Assembly (NCBI GenBank): GCA_044337705.1
Contig: JBIINB010000001.1
Coordinates: 1 to 64,000, forward strand
DNA length: 64,000 bases
Direction: 5' to 3'
Origin: JBEISR01 sp044337705
GTDB taxonomy: Bacteria; Planctomycetota; Planctomycetia; Pirellulales; Pirellulaceae
Numbering within the stretch: the stretch's first letter is position 1; each line of letters opens with the position of its first letter. A program made the position numbers and the translations under genes. The notes under the pieces were generated by a model. That model ran no database searches. It saw only the letters and a program-made list of their open reading frames with translations, and was not told where the DNA came from. Positions 33,065-42,076 of this stretch are shown one piece after another.

Positions 33065-34165
33065 ATGCATATCAGCCGGATAACGAGGTTATCTATCCTT
33101 GTTTTTTATGTTTGCTGCGGCTCATTCCTTCACTGGCCATGCAATGCTCAGGAGGGGCCCAAGCAGGGGGATGCAAAGCGTCTGGACTTGGGGTCGAACG
33201 TCTCCATGGAGGTGGTTTACATTCCTCCTGGAGAATTCCTGATGGGCAGTTCGGCAGAAGAAAAAGCCTGGGCCACCGGGATCGAGGGTGGTGCGACGCC
33301 GGGTACAGAGCGAGAGTCGTATGAGGGGACGGCTCCTCGCAAGATGAAAGTATCTCGCCCCTTTTGGATGGGGCGGACAGAGGTGACAGTTGGGCAGTTC
33401 CGTCGATTTGTGGAATCGACAGGCCACGTGAGCGATGCTGAAAAGCCGGGAGGAGCGACTCAAGTGTTCGATCCCAAGTGGGATGGCTACCATCTTACGA
33501 CCCAGGTCGTTCATCCTTGGGAATCGGTGCAGGGGAAGAGCTGGCGGGATCCGAATTGGGGCTTTCCCAATCGCGATGATTTTCCAGTGGTTTGCGTCAG
33601 CTACAACGACATGAAGGCTTTTTGCCGTTGGTTGACCGATCGAGAAAAGGCGGCCAGTCGATTGCCCGACGGTCTGGAGTACCGTTTACCCACCGAGGCG
33701 GAGTGGGAGTATGCTTGCCGTGGAGGTAGCTCGGAGAGCCTATACTTCTGGTGGGGCAATGAGCTAGAGGAAGGTGAGGGGCGGCTGAATATCTCTGCGA
33801 TGGATTTACTTCCCGGACGGACCAAAGGGTGGCCTCTTGCCAAAGCGCCATGGAGTGACGGGTTTGCGTTTGTTTCGCCTGTCGACCACTACGGATCCAA
33901 AGGGAGAAATGGTTTTGGTCTTGCCGACATGTGCGGCGGAGTCTGGGAGTTTGTCCTCGATCATTTCGACCCACAAGGAGGGCACGAAGAGATTCATTAT
34001 GAGGACCGTGCGAAAAAGACAGTGACCCGTCCAGTGTGCCGAGGAGGCAATTACTTCGATGTTCCTGGAAACGCACGCTGTGCCGTGCGTCTGGGGATTC
34101 ATGGAGTCACCTATTCGGATTCCCGCGACGGATTTCGAGTCTGCTTGGGAGAGCGAGTTGAGTGA
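33065..34165 (+). CDS. secreted SUMF1-domain protein
   Basis: The 366-residue protein has a signal peptide (1-29, ending NAQ) and a SUMF1 domain: MEVVYIPPGEFLMGS near 48-62, MGRTEVTVGQFRRFVES, PVVCVSYNDMKAFCRWLT, YRLPTEAEWEYACRGG, and GLADMCGGVWEFV. In the C-terminal block RGGNYFDVPGNARCAVRLG, only one cysteine is present where formylglycine-generating enzymes carry a pair. A catalytic role in sulfatase maturation is therefore doubtful. AAGGAG at 33052 supports the start. It is the second such gene in the window and, like the first, has a signal peptide. Paralogous expansions of this type are typical of planctomycetes. Confidence 0.87.
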   Translation: MHISRITRLSILVFYVCCGSFLHWPCNAQEGPKQGDAKRLDLGSNVSMEVVYIPPGEFLMGSSAEEKAWATGIEGGATPGTERESYEGTAPRKMKVSRPFWMGRTEVTVGQFRRFVESTGHVSDAEKPGGATQVFDPKWDGYHLTTQVVHPWESVQGKSWRDPNWGFPNRDDFPVVCVSYNDMKAFCRWLTDREKAASRLPDGLEYRLPTEAEWEYACRGGSSESLYFWWGNELEEGEGRLNISAMDLLPGRTKGWPLAKAPWSDGFAFVSPVDHYGSKGRNGFGLADMCGGVWEFVLDHFDPQGGHEEIHYEDRAKKTVTRPVCRGGNYFDVPGNARCAVRLGIHGVTYSDSRDGFRVCLGERVE

Positions 34166-34337
34166 TGAAATAGGGCTTCGGTCTGTTCGATTGGACTGCA
34201 GTTGGGGAGTGCCATGGAATGCTAAACAAGAACAGGCCTCATTGAATTCCATCGCCGATTCGATGCGGCGAATTAGGCGTTTCGAGACCTCTCACCATGC
34301 TGGGCAGATACCCGCAGGGTAGACGGGAGAAAAGCAA

Positions 34338-34922
34338 ATGACTTGGATTGCGGAACACCCCTGGCAGATCGCGCTAGGAGGATTTTTCTTCACGCTGGCG
34401 ACGCTTTGGGGCTGGGTTCAGACGGGGAACCAAACTGCTTTCCGAACGGGGATAGGGCTGGCGATTGCGACGCTGGCTTTGGTGCTGCTATCGATCAACA
34501 TGGACTCTCCTCGCAAGGATGTGATCCGGCAAATGGATCGCGTGATGAGTCTGGTGGCGGCTAATCGGCTCGAGGAAATTGAGCGACTGCTGTCGCCAGG
34601 TGCCTCGCCTGCGCTCCGCGATGGGATCGCTCAAAGCAAAGAGATTCAGGTCGATAAGGCTCAGATTACGCGTCTCCACGGAATCGATCTATCTCCCAGT
34701 TCCACTCCAACAATTGCGAAAGTGCGAATGAACGTCGTCGTGCAGGCAGACGTCGGTGGTGCTGGTCGCGATTTCCCTCAATACGTGGAAGTGGAATTTC
34801 ACAGGGAGGGAAAAGATTGGAAGATTTTCGAAGTATTCCATGGAGAGCCGACGATTGGGTTTCAGAATGATCCTTCCAGCAAGGTGCGCCGGTTCCAAGG
34901 ACCGGGCAGATGGACCCGCTGA
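34338..34922 (+). CDS. conserved hypothetical membrane protein
   Basis: The 194-residue protein has two hydrophobic segments (about 10-28 and 36-52) and then a soluble domain of ~135 residues. That domain starts with helices (RQMDRVMSLVAANRLEEIERLL) and continues with beta strands (AKVRMNVVVQADVG, YVEVEFHREGKDWKIFEV), an order reminiscent of NTF2/SnoaL-like folds. No catalytic motif is evident. It lies 112 bp upstream of ispE on the same strand and may be cotranscribed. I do not recognise a specific function. Confidence 0.65.
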   Translation: MTWIAEHPWQIALGGFFFTLATLWGWVQTGNQTAFRTGIGLAIATLALVLLSINMDSPRKDVIRQMDRVMSLVAANRLEEIERLLSPGASPALRDGIAQSKEIQVDKAQITRLHGIDLSPSSTPTIAKVRMNVVVQADVGGAGRDFPQYVEVEFHREGKDWKIFEVFHGEPTIGFQNDPSSKVRRFQGPGRWTR

Positions 34923-35034
34923 AGCATCGATTGGCATGGTCGCAGTGCGTCTGGTAGGGGGTTTGGCGAAAGAGTATCTGTCGTTCGTTCGGTGGACTCC
35001 ATGGATAGAAGCTTTCTGTGCATGAGGAGGCGCG

Positions 35035-36012
35035 ATGCGTCTGCAACGAACTAGCGATGGCTGGAGCATCGCGACTCCCGCCAAGGTGAATCTCCACCTG
35101 GAAGTGCTGGGGCGAAGAGATGATGGCTACCACGATCTGGACACCATCCTGGTCGCGATTGATCGAACCGATCGGCTAACGGTGAGGAGATCGGAAACAT
35201 CGACGATCCGCTTGAGCGTGGAAGTGCCGGAAGGTGCGAGGTTTCCAGCTCACTGGAAGATTCCGGCAGATGCATCCAACCTCGTGGTGCGGGCACTGAA
35301 GTTACTGAGAGCCGAGTGGGGCGTGTCTGAGGGGCTGGATGTGATGCTGGAGAAATCGATCCCCGCTCAGGCTGGATTAGGAGGCGGCAGCAGTGATGCC
35401 GCGGCGGCATTGGTGGCTGGGATGCTGGAGTTGCGAGGTACGATCGATTGGCCGCTGGCCCACCGACTGGCCGCCTCTCTGGGCAGTGACATCAATTTCT
35501 TCCTGATGGCACCTGCTGGGCGATTGTGGGTGGCGCGAGCTGTGGGGCGCGGCGAGGCGCTGGAACCGATCGCATCTGGCAGGGATCTGGAATTCCTCGT
35601 GTTCCAACCGGAACAGACTTGTTCGACGCGAGACGTTTTCGCTCTGGTCGGCCATTCCCATGCGAAGGTATCTTCGGCAGCATGCAAGCAATGGCTGGAG
35701 GGATCGAGCGATGGGATGCGAATGCCCCGCTGCGTAAATCGGCTGGAGATGGCGCTGGCGGGAAAGCTGGAGTGGGTGCAGCGCATCCATCGGGCGGTAG
35801 AGGAACTTTCGAGGGAGGCAACGTGGCTTGGTCATTCGATGACTGGCAGTGGCGCAGCCTTCTTTATCGTCGATTGGGATCGATCGAAACTACAGAATTT
35901 GCAGCAGCGGCTGGGAACTTGCCTGGATGTCGATAGCTGGTTGGCCTCTTCATGGACTGCACCTTCGGTGGAGCAGCAGTTGAGGGAACTGAGAGACCGA
36001 GGGGAGGCCTGA
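35035..36012 (+). CDS. ispE: 4-diphosphocytidyl-2-C-methyl-D-erythritol kinase
   Basis: This 325-residue GHMP kinase phosphorylates CDP-ME in the MEP isoprenoid pathway. Lys17 in TPAKVNLHLEV is the substrate-binding lysine. The ATP-binding GLGGGSSDAA lies at 114-123, the catalytic aspartate in LGSDINFFL near 153, and a C-terminal MTGSGAAFF motif matches the third GHMP motif. AGGAGG precedes ATG 35035. The length is a little above typical IspE (about 285), mainly from a longer C-terminal tail. It precedes glgC, with a 144-bp gap. Confidence 0.93.
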   Translation: MRLQRTSDGWSIATPAKVNLHLEVLGRRDDGYHDLDTILVAIDRTDRLTVRRSETSTIRLSVEVPEGARFPAHWKIPADASNLVVRALKLLRAEWGVSEGLDVMLEKSIPAQAGLGGGSSDAAAALVAGMLELRGTIDWPLAHRLAASLGSDINFFLMAPAGRLWVARAVGRGEALEPIASGRDLEFLVFQPEQTCSTRDVFALVGHSHAKVSSAACKQWLEGSSDGMRMPRCVNRLEMALAGKLEWVQRIHRAVEELSREATWLGHSMTGSGAAFFIVDWDRSKLQNLQQRLGTCLDVDSWLASSWTAPSVEQQLRELRDRGEA

Positions 36013-36131
36013 GCCGGCGCGCGTTTCCTATGTGGCAGATCGAAGCATCTGCAGGCAATCGCAGCGGCCATCTGTTATCATGTCTGTCAGCGAGGGCGAT
36101 CTGTAGAAGCCCTCATGATGACGGCGGCAAC

Positions 36132-36155
36132 GAGGGAGCGAGGGAGCGAGGGAGC
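36132..36155 (+). repeat. (GAGGGAGC)3 tandem repeat at the glgC ribosome-binding site
   Basis: Three perfect copies of the octamer GAGGGAGC end one base before the ATG at 36157. Each copy contains a purine-rich GAGGGAG that resembles a Shine-Dalgarno sequence. Slippage would change the leader by 8 nt. Confidence 0.85.
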
Positions 36156-36156
36156 G

Positions 36157-37467
36157 ATGAGCAAGGCTCTTCCAGATCTAAGGACGGTATCGGCACTCAT
36201 TCTAGGGGGCGGGCGAGGAACAAGGCTCTATCCTCTCACGAAAATCCGCGCCAAGCCGGCGGTACCTCTCGCAGCCAAATACCGACTGATCGATATTCCG
36301 ATCAGCAATTGCATCCATTCGGGCATCAACAAGATCTTCGTCCTGACGCAGTTCCTGTCGGTCAGCCTGCACAAGCACATCCGCCAGACCTACGTATTCG
36401 ATCATTTCAATGGCGGATTCGTTGAACTGCTGGCAGCGCAACAGACGATGGACGCCGGGACCAATTGGTACGAAGGAACTGCGGATGCTGTCAGGAAAAA
36501 TCTGCTTCACCTAGACCGGAAGGATCTGAAGTACGTCCTGATTCTTTCCGGTGACCAACTCTATCGCATGGACTATCGAGACATGCTGCGCACCCATGTC
36601 GAATCGGGGGCGGAGGTGACGATAGCCGCGATCCCGGTGCATCGTGGCGAGGCGAAGTCGCTGGGGGTGCTCCGATGCGACGACTCCGGAAGGGTTCAAG
36701 GCTTCCTGGAAAAGCCTCAGTCCGATGTCGAGATCGATTCGATGAGGATGCAACCTGGTTGGATCGATGCAAAAGGGATCGATGCAAAGGGTAGAGACTG
36801 CCTGGCCAGCATGGGACTTTACATCTTCAATCGCGATCTTCTTTTTGATGTCCTGGACAAGACGAATTACCAGGACTTCGGCAAAGAGGTTTTTCCGGCG
36901 GCCATTCGCAGTCGTCATGTCCAGGCCCATCTCTTTGATGGCTACTGGGAAGATATTGGTACCATCCGAGCTTTCTACGAAGCCAACCTGATGCTGGCCA
37001 AGCCGGATCCATCCTTTGACCTGCTCAATGCGGAGCAGCCGGTCTACACGCGCCCTCGTTTTCTTCCTCCTTCGGTGATCGAGGGGGCGACGATTCACGA
37101 TTCCCTGATATCCGAAGGATGCCGAATCGGCAAAGGGGCGGTGATTGAGAACAGCGTCATCGGAGTTCGTTGCAACATCGGCGAGGGAGTCACAATCCGC
37201 AATTCGATCCTGATGGGGGCCGATTATTTTGAATCCGACGAGGAACGTCAGCAGCTGCGAAGCCGAGGCGGAATTCCGCTTGGGATCGGCAAAGGAAGTC
37301 TGATCGACCGAGCGATTTTGGATAAAAACTGTAGGATTGGACAGCATGTCCAGGTGGTCAATCGCCACAACAAGGACCAGTGTGACGATCACGCGCCCGT
37401 CTATATTCGCGATGGAATTCCGGTGATGATCAAGGACGAAACATTGCCGGATGGGTGGACGATGTGA
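36157..37467 (+). CDS. glgC: glucose-1-phosphate adenylyltransferase
   Basis: The 436-residue enzyme makes ADP-glucose for glycogen synthesis. It shows LGGGRGTRLYPLTKIRAKPAVP, the nucleotidyltransferase signature, near 18-39; DIPISNCIHSGI; the WYEGTADAVRKN segment; LSGDQLYRMDY with the metal-binding aspartate; SMGLYIF; and GYWEDIGTI. The C-terminal half has left-handed beta-helix hexapeptides (VIEGATIHDSLISEGCRIGKGAVI...). I chose ATG 36157, just after the octamer repeat; an ATG at 36115 would add 14 residues encoded by the repeat. Residues IDAKGIDAKG near 209 come from a 15-bp tandem duplication. The C terminus VMIKDETLPDGWTM is the usual one for the family. Confidence 0.95.
   Translation: MSKALPDLRTVSALILGGGRGTRLYPLTKIRAKPAVPLAAKYRLIDIPISNCIHSGINKIFVLTQFLSVSLHKHIRQTYVFDHFNGGFVELLAAQQTMDAGTNWYEGTADAVRKNLLHLDRKDLKYVLILSGDQLYRMDYRDMLRTHVESGAEVTIAAIPVHRGEAKSLGVLRCDDSGRVQGFLEKPQSDVEIDSMRMQPGWIDAKGIDAKGRDCLASMGLYIFNRDLLFDVLDKTNYQDFGKEVFPAAIRSRHVQAHLFDGYWEDIGTIRAFYEANLMLAKPDPSFDLLNAEQPVYTRPRFLPPSVIEGATIHDSLISEGCRIGKGAVIENSVIGVRCNIGEGVTIRNSILMGADYFESDEERQQLRSRGGIPLGIGKGSLIDRAILDKNCRIGQHVQVVNRHNKDQCDDHAPVYIRDGIPVMIKDETLPDGWTM
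36762..36791 (+). repeat. 15-bp tandem duplication inside glgC
   Basis: Two near-identical 15-bp units (GATCGATGCAAAAGG and GATCGATGCAAAGGG) encode IDAKG twice. It keeps the frame. Confidence 0.8.
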
Positions 37468-37772
37468 GCCCCGGGAAATCGATGACGACGCTGTAACACG
37501 AAGGCTTATCATGAGCAAATTCGATGCAGGCCGCCACGAAAACGAATGGGATGCCCAAGGTGCCGGTCTTGGCTATTGCTGATTTCACTCTTGGGCTGGA
37601 CAATGCGACTGCGCCGTCGTCGCTCTTCTATTGACGACATTTCTACAGAGAGCATCGGGAAGATCTTGTTTGCGTTGAATATCGGGTAGGTATTTTCAGC
37701 CCTGCCATGATCGTCAATGCATGGAATCATCCTATTGCTGTTGCTGGACTGAGAGCCTCAGGGGAATCGCAG
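37468..37772. other. intergenic region glgC to pyruvate carboxylase
   Basis: No gene is supported. Short frames on both strands look random. The stretch 37640-37700 is AT-richer and probably carries the pyc promoter. No terminator hairpin with a T tract is evident after glgC. Confidence 0.4.
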
Positions 37773-40700
37773 ATGATCCGACCGATCCGCAAGCTGTTGG
37801 TGGCCAATCGCAGCGAAATCGCCACGCGAGTCTTTCGAAGCGCCCACGAACTGGGAATAAGGACTGTCGCTGTCTATTCCCATGAAGATCGCTTCGCGCT
37901 GCATCGATTCAAGGCGGACGAGGCCTATCAGGTTGGGAAGCCAGGTGAACCGATTCGATCGTATCTGGATATCGATCAGATCGTCGAAATCTGTTTGGAA
38001 CGAGGCGTGGATGCGGTCCACCCAGGTTATGGATTTTTGTCGGAGAATCCAGATTTCGCCGCAGCTTTGGAGAAGGCAGGAATCGCCTTCATCGGCCCAA
38101 GCGTTGAGGCTCTGAAACTGCTGGGAGATAAGGTAGCGGCACGCGGGATTGCCAAGGAAGTCGGGGTTCCGGTCTTGGAGGGGTCCAAGCACGCTGTACG
38201 GTCGCTGCAGGAAGCACAGGATCTTGCATCAACCATGGGTTTCCCTGTCATGCTGAAGGCATCCAAAGGGGGCGGTGGGCGAGGCATGCGGATTGCGGAA
38301 TCAGCCGAGCTGTTGCCGGGGCTTCTGGAGCAAGCTCAGAGGGAGGCGAAGAATGCGTTTGGAAGCGATGAAGTATTTTTGGAGAAGCTGGTTGCCCGAG
38401 CTAGGCATTTAGAAGTGCAGATTCTTGGCGACGCTCATGGTCAAGTGATGCATCTATTCGAACGCGATTGCTCCGTGCAGCGTCGACACCAGAAGGTGGT
38501 TGAAATCGCACCGGCACCCCATCTCGATCGCGCCATCGCGGCGCAGTTGCACGAGGCTGCAGTCGCCATCGCCAAGCGGGTGAACTATCGATGTGCGGGC
38601 ACGGTCGAGTTCCTGTTCGATACCGATACCGGCAAGTTCTACTTCATCGAGGTCAATCCAAGGATTCAGGTGGAGCATACGGTGACCGAAGAAGTGACAG
38701 GGATCGATCTGGTGCGTGCCCAGATCCTTGTCACCATGGGGTATCGGCTGGGGGACTCCGATCAGGGGCTACCCAGTCAGAGTGATGTCCAGCCGCAGGG
38801 CTTTGCCATCCAATGCCGTGTTACCACGGAAGACCCAGCCAATCAGTTTCGTCCCGATTACGGTAGGATTTCGCACTACCGAAGCGCGGGGGGCATGGGG
38901 ATACGATTGGATGCCGGCAGCGCCTTCAGCGGCGCAGTCGTCAACCCTTTCTACGATTCTCTGCTGGTGAAGGTGACCGCTCGCGGACGCCACATGAACG
39001 AAGCAGCCGCTCGCATGGAAAGGTGCCTGCAGGAGTTCCGTATCCGAGGCGTCAAAACGAACATCCCCTTTCTTCTGTCGCTGATCACGCATCCCAAATT
39101 CCTCAGCGGCCAGGCGACCACGCGGATGATCGACCAGACGCCCGAATTGTTTGCGATGACCCGTCGCCGCGACCGTGCAACCAGGTTGCTGAAGTATCTG
39201 GCCGAAACGATTGTCAATCAACCCGAAGAAGTGCGGCGCGCATCGGCTGGCATATCGAGAGACCCGATTCCCACTCCCCGTATCGATCGCACCAAACCGC
39301 TACCCGAGGGCTCCCGCGATCGCTGGAAGCAACTGGGGACCCCAAAGTTCCTCGACTGGATTCGGTCCCAAAAGGCGCTGCTTCTTACCGATACCACGAT
39401 GCGGGATGCGCACCAGTCCCTGCTGGCAACGCGTCTACGCACCTACGACATGCTCCAGATCGCCGACTATTACGCGCATGCCACCCCCGAACTTTTCTCT
39501 CTGGAGATGTGGGGCGGGGCCACCTTCGATACCGCCATGCGATTCCTGAAGGAAAGCCCATGGCAGAGATTGAGCGATCTGCGAGCCAAAATCCCTAACC
39601 TCTTGTTCCAGATGCTTCTGCGCGCTTCCAATGCGGTGGGGTATACGAATTATCCGGACAACGTTGTGCAGGCGTTTGTCCGCGAAGCGGCACAGACCGG
39701 GGTCGACCTGTTCCGGATCTTCGATGCACTCAACAGCGTCGAGAACATGCAGGTAGCCATGGACGCTGTCGTCGATTCGGGAATGCTTTGCGAGGCCGCG
39801 ATCTGCTACACCGGCGATATCCTCGATAAGAATCGCCAGAAGTATTCGCTGAAGTACTACGTGGAACTTGCCAAAGAACTGGAGAAACGCGGCGCCCATC
39901 TCCTTGCCATCAAGGACATGGCGGGACTCTGCAAGCCAGATGCGGCCCGCCTCCTGGTGCGGACATTGAAGCAAGAAATCGGTGTTCCGATCCACTTCCA
40001 CACCCATGACACCGCAGGGATTCAAGCTGCGTCGATCTTGATGGCGGCCGAAGAAGGTCTGGAGATTGCCGATGCAGCCTTGGCCCCCTTCTCCGGCGGC
40101 ACCTCTCAGGTAAATCTCAACACCCTGGTCGAAGCGCTTCGGGCGGGGCCCAGGGCGACCGGATTAAAGACAGAGTCGTTGAACCGGTTAGCCGATTACT
40201 GGAAGGATGTGCGAGCCCTGTATCGGCCCTACGAGAGCGAGTCGCTGACGGCGGCGGGAGATCTGTACGAGCATGAGATGCCGGGTGGACAGTATACCAA
40301 TCTCTATCAGCAGGCGAGAGCTCTTGGCCTGTCGGATCGGTGGACCGAAGTCTGCAAAATGTATGCAGAGGTCAATCAGTGGCTTGGAGATATCGTGAAG
40401 GTGACGCCCACCAGCAAGGCGGTAGGAGATCTGGCCCTCTTCCTGGTGGCTAACCAACTGAGCATCGAGGCGTTGCAGCAGAGCGATAAGGAATTGTCAT
40501 TCCCTGCATCGGTGATCGACCTGGTCGGCGGCATGATGGGACAGCCTCCCGGAGGATTCCCGCCCGAGGTGATCCGTAAAGTGATGAGGGATCGTCCCCC
40601 GGTGCTGGAGCGGCCCGGCAAGTCTCTTCCGCCAGCGGACTTTGACGCCGTGGCAGAGAAACTGAAGCAAAAGCTTCAGCGGACTCCCTCCTCCCAGGAA

Positions 40701-41219
40701 GTTGTCACTTCGGTGCTCTATCCCAAAGTCTTCGACGAATTTCTCGACTCGGCAATCGAGTACGGAAATCTCAGCCTGATCCCCACTCCTGCGTTTTTTT
40801 ACGGTCCCAAGCCAGGTGAAGAGATCTCGGTCGATATCGAAGCCGGCAAACGTCTGATCGTCAAGTTCGCGGCTGTCGGCCAGCCGCGTCCCGATGGCAC
40901 TCGAACGGTCTTCTTCGAGCTGAATGGTCAGCCGCGCGAAGTCGAGGTGATCGACCGGTCATTGGAAGCGACTGTCGCGGCAGCGGTCAAAGCGGACCCC
41001 GCCGATCCGACGCATATCGCCGCCAGTATGCCTGGAATGGTGATCGGAATCGCGGTGCAGGTGGGAGATCGGGTTGCCAAGGGACAGAAACTGCTGGCCT
41101 TGGAAGCGATGAAGATGGAGACGGTGGTCTACGCCGATCGGGAAGGGACCATCGAGAAGCTTCTGGTGCGGTCGGGAAGTCAGGTGGAAACCAACGACCT
41201 CCTGCTAGTGCTAAAGTAG
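37773..41219 (+). CDS. pyc: pyruvate carboxylase
   Basis: This 1148-residue single-chain enzyme makes oxaloacetate from pyruvate, bicarbonate and ATP. The biotin carboxylase part (about 1-460) shows VANRSEIATRVFRSA, HPGYGFLSENPDFA, KASKGGGGRGMRI and YFIEVNPRIQVEHTVTEEVTG. The carboxyltransferase part (about 525-810) shows TTMRDAHQSLLATRLRT with Asp and metal ligands, and LFSLEMWGGATFD and PIHFHTHDTAG. The C-terminal biotinyl domain carries EAMKMET with Lys1114 as the biotin site. I chose ATG 37773, with AGGGG upstream; 22 further codons are open. It should replenish the TCA cycle and support gluconeogenesis. Its own BC domain cannot simply serve the carboxyltransferase at 12310-13896. Confidence 0.96.
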   Translation: MIRPIRKLLVANRSEIATRVFRSAHELGIRTVAVYSHEDRFALHRFKADEAYQVGKPGEPIRSYLDIDQIVEICLERGVDAVHPGYGFLSENPDFAAALEKAGIAFIGPSVEALKLLGDKVAARGIAKEVGVPVLEGSKHAVRSLQEAQDLASTMGFPVMLKASKGGGGRGMRIAESAELLPGLLEQAQREAKNAFGSDEVFLEKLVARARHLEVQILGDAHGQVMHLFERDCSVQRRHQKVVEIAPAPHLDRAIAAQLHEAAVAIAKRVNYRCAGTVEFLFDTDTGKFYFIEVNPRIQVEHTVTEEVTGIDLVRAQILVTMGYRLGDSDQGLPSQSDVQPQGFAIQCRVTTEDPANQFRPDYGRISHYRSAGGMGIRLDAGSAFSGAVVNPFYDSLLVKVTARGRHMNEAAARMERCLQEFRIRGVKTNIPFLLSLITHPKFLSGQATTRMIDQTPELFAMTRRRDRATRLLKYLAETIVNQPEEVRRASAGISRDPIPTPRIDRTKPLPEGSRDRWKQLGTPKFLDWIRSQKALLLTDTTMRDAHQSLLATRLRTYDMLQIADYYAHATPELFSLEMWGGATFDTAMRFLKESPWQRLSDLRAKIPNLLFQMLLRASNAVGYTNYPDNVVQAFVREAAQTGVDLFRIFDALNSVENMQVAMDAVVDSGMLCEAAICYTGDILDKNRQKYSLKYYVELAKELEKRGAHLLAIKDMAGLCKPDAARLLVRTLKQEIGVPIHFHTHDTAGIQAASILMAAEEGLEIADAALAPFSGGTSQVNLNTLVEALRAGPRATGLKTESLNRLADYWKDVRALYRPYESESLTAAGDLYEHEMPGGQYTNLYQQARALGLSDRWTEVCKMYAEVNQWLGDIVKVTPTSKAVGDLALFLVANQLSIEALQQSDKELSFPASVIDLVGGMMGQPPGGFPPEVIRKVMRDRPPVLERPGKSLPPADFDAVAEKLKQKLQRTPSSQEVVTSVLYPKVFDEFLDSAIEYGNLSLIPTPAFFYGPKPGEEISVDIEAGKRLIVKFAAVGQPRPDGTRTVFFELNGQPREVEVIDRSLEATVAAAVKADPADPTHIAASMPGMVIGIAVQVGDRVAKGQKLLALEAMKMETVVYADREGTIEKLLVRSGSQVETNDLLLVLK

Positions 41220-41245
41220 CGGCACGGGGGCTGGGCAGCGAATAG

Positions 41246-42076
41246 TCAGACGACTTTCGCCTGAGGAAGCGTTTCCATTCTCCCTTGTTGCAGACGGATC
41301 TGGTGGTCAGCGCGGGCGGCAATCGATTCGTCATGAGTCACCATGACCACCGTCAACCCTTTCTCTTCCTTCAGTTCCGACAGCAACTGCAGGATGCCTC
41401 GCCCTGTGTCCTGATCCAAGTTCCCTGTCGGCTCGTCAGCCAACAGAATTTCCGGATCGCCGATCAAAGCCCGAGCGATCGCTGTTCGCTGCATCTCACC
41501 GCCGGATAGTTCGCGTGGCAGATGGCTTGCGCGATGCCCCAACCCCACCCGTTCCAGAAGTTCCATCGCTCGACGCCGCAGACTGGTTCGCTCCCTCCAG
41601 TATAGGCCGAAAGATCTCCCGATCATGCTGGGGATCAAGACGTTTTCCAATGCGGAAAGCTCGGGTAGCAGGTGATAGAACTGGAAGATCATGCCGAGTT
41701 TTTCGTTGCGGAATCGATCGCGCTGGGGGCGTGACAGTTGGTCGATCCGCTGCTGCTGGTAGAAGATGGCTCCATCATCCGGATGGTCCAGCGAACCTAA
41801 AAGGTGCAGCAGGGTGCTTTTCCCAGATCCGCTCTGACCTACGATCGCCGTGGTTTTTCCCGCCGGGGCGCTGAAGTCGACTCCTTTGAGCACCGGCACT
41901 ACCGATTTTCCTTTGCGGTAGGCCTTGTGGATGTCGACCGCTTGGAGTGCGATCCCCTGATCGGCGCTGTCGCGCGAGGGGAAAAGTGTCAATTGAGGCG
42001 TCTTGGGTTTCAACTTCCTAGGCTCTCCTCTCGGTCCTGGTGATTCGCGCTCCATTGCCTTCCCATCGTCACTCAT
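41246..42076 (-). CDS. lolD: ABC transporter ATPase, LolD-like
   Basis: The 276-residue ATPase has Walker A GQSGSGKST, the Q-loop region, signature LSGGEMQRTAIARAL, Walker B EILLADEPTGNLD and the His-loop VTHDES. This MacB/LolD/FtsE-type wording, with the permease directly upstream, indicates a LolCDE-type extractor of lipoproteins. The first ~45 residues are a charged extension absent from short LolD proteins. ATG 42076 overlaps the permease stop (42069) by 8 nt, so translation is coupled. The alternative is another type-VII ABC exporter rather than true lipoprotein release. Confidence 0.88.
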   Translation of the reverse strand: MSDDGKAMERESPGPRGEPRKLKPKTPQLTLFPSRDSADQGIALQAVDIHKAYRKGKSVVPVLKGVDFSAPAGKTTAIVGQSGSGKSTLLHLLGSLDHPDDGAIFYQQQRIDQLSRPQRDRFRNEKLGMIFQFYHLLPELSALENVLIPSMIGRSFGLYWRERTSLRRRAMELLERVGLGHRASHLPRELSGGEMQRTAIARALIGDPEILLADEPTGNLDQDTGRGILQLLSELKEEKGLTVVMVTHDESIAARADHQIRLQQGRMETLPQAKVV

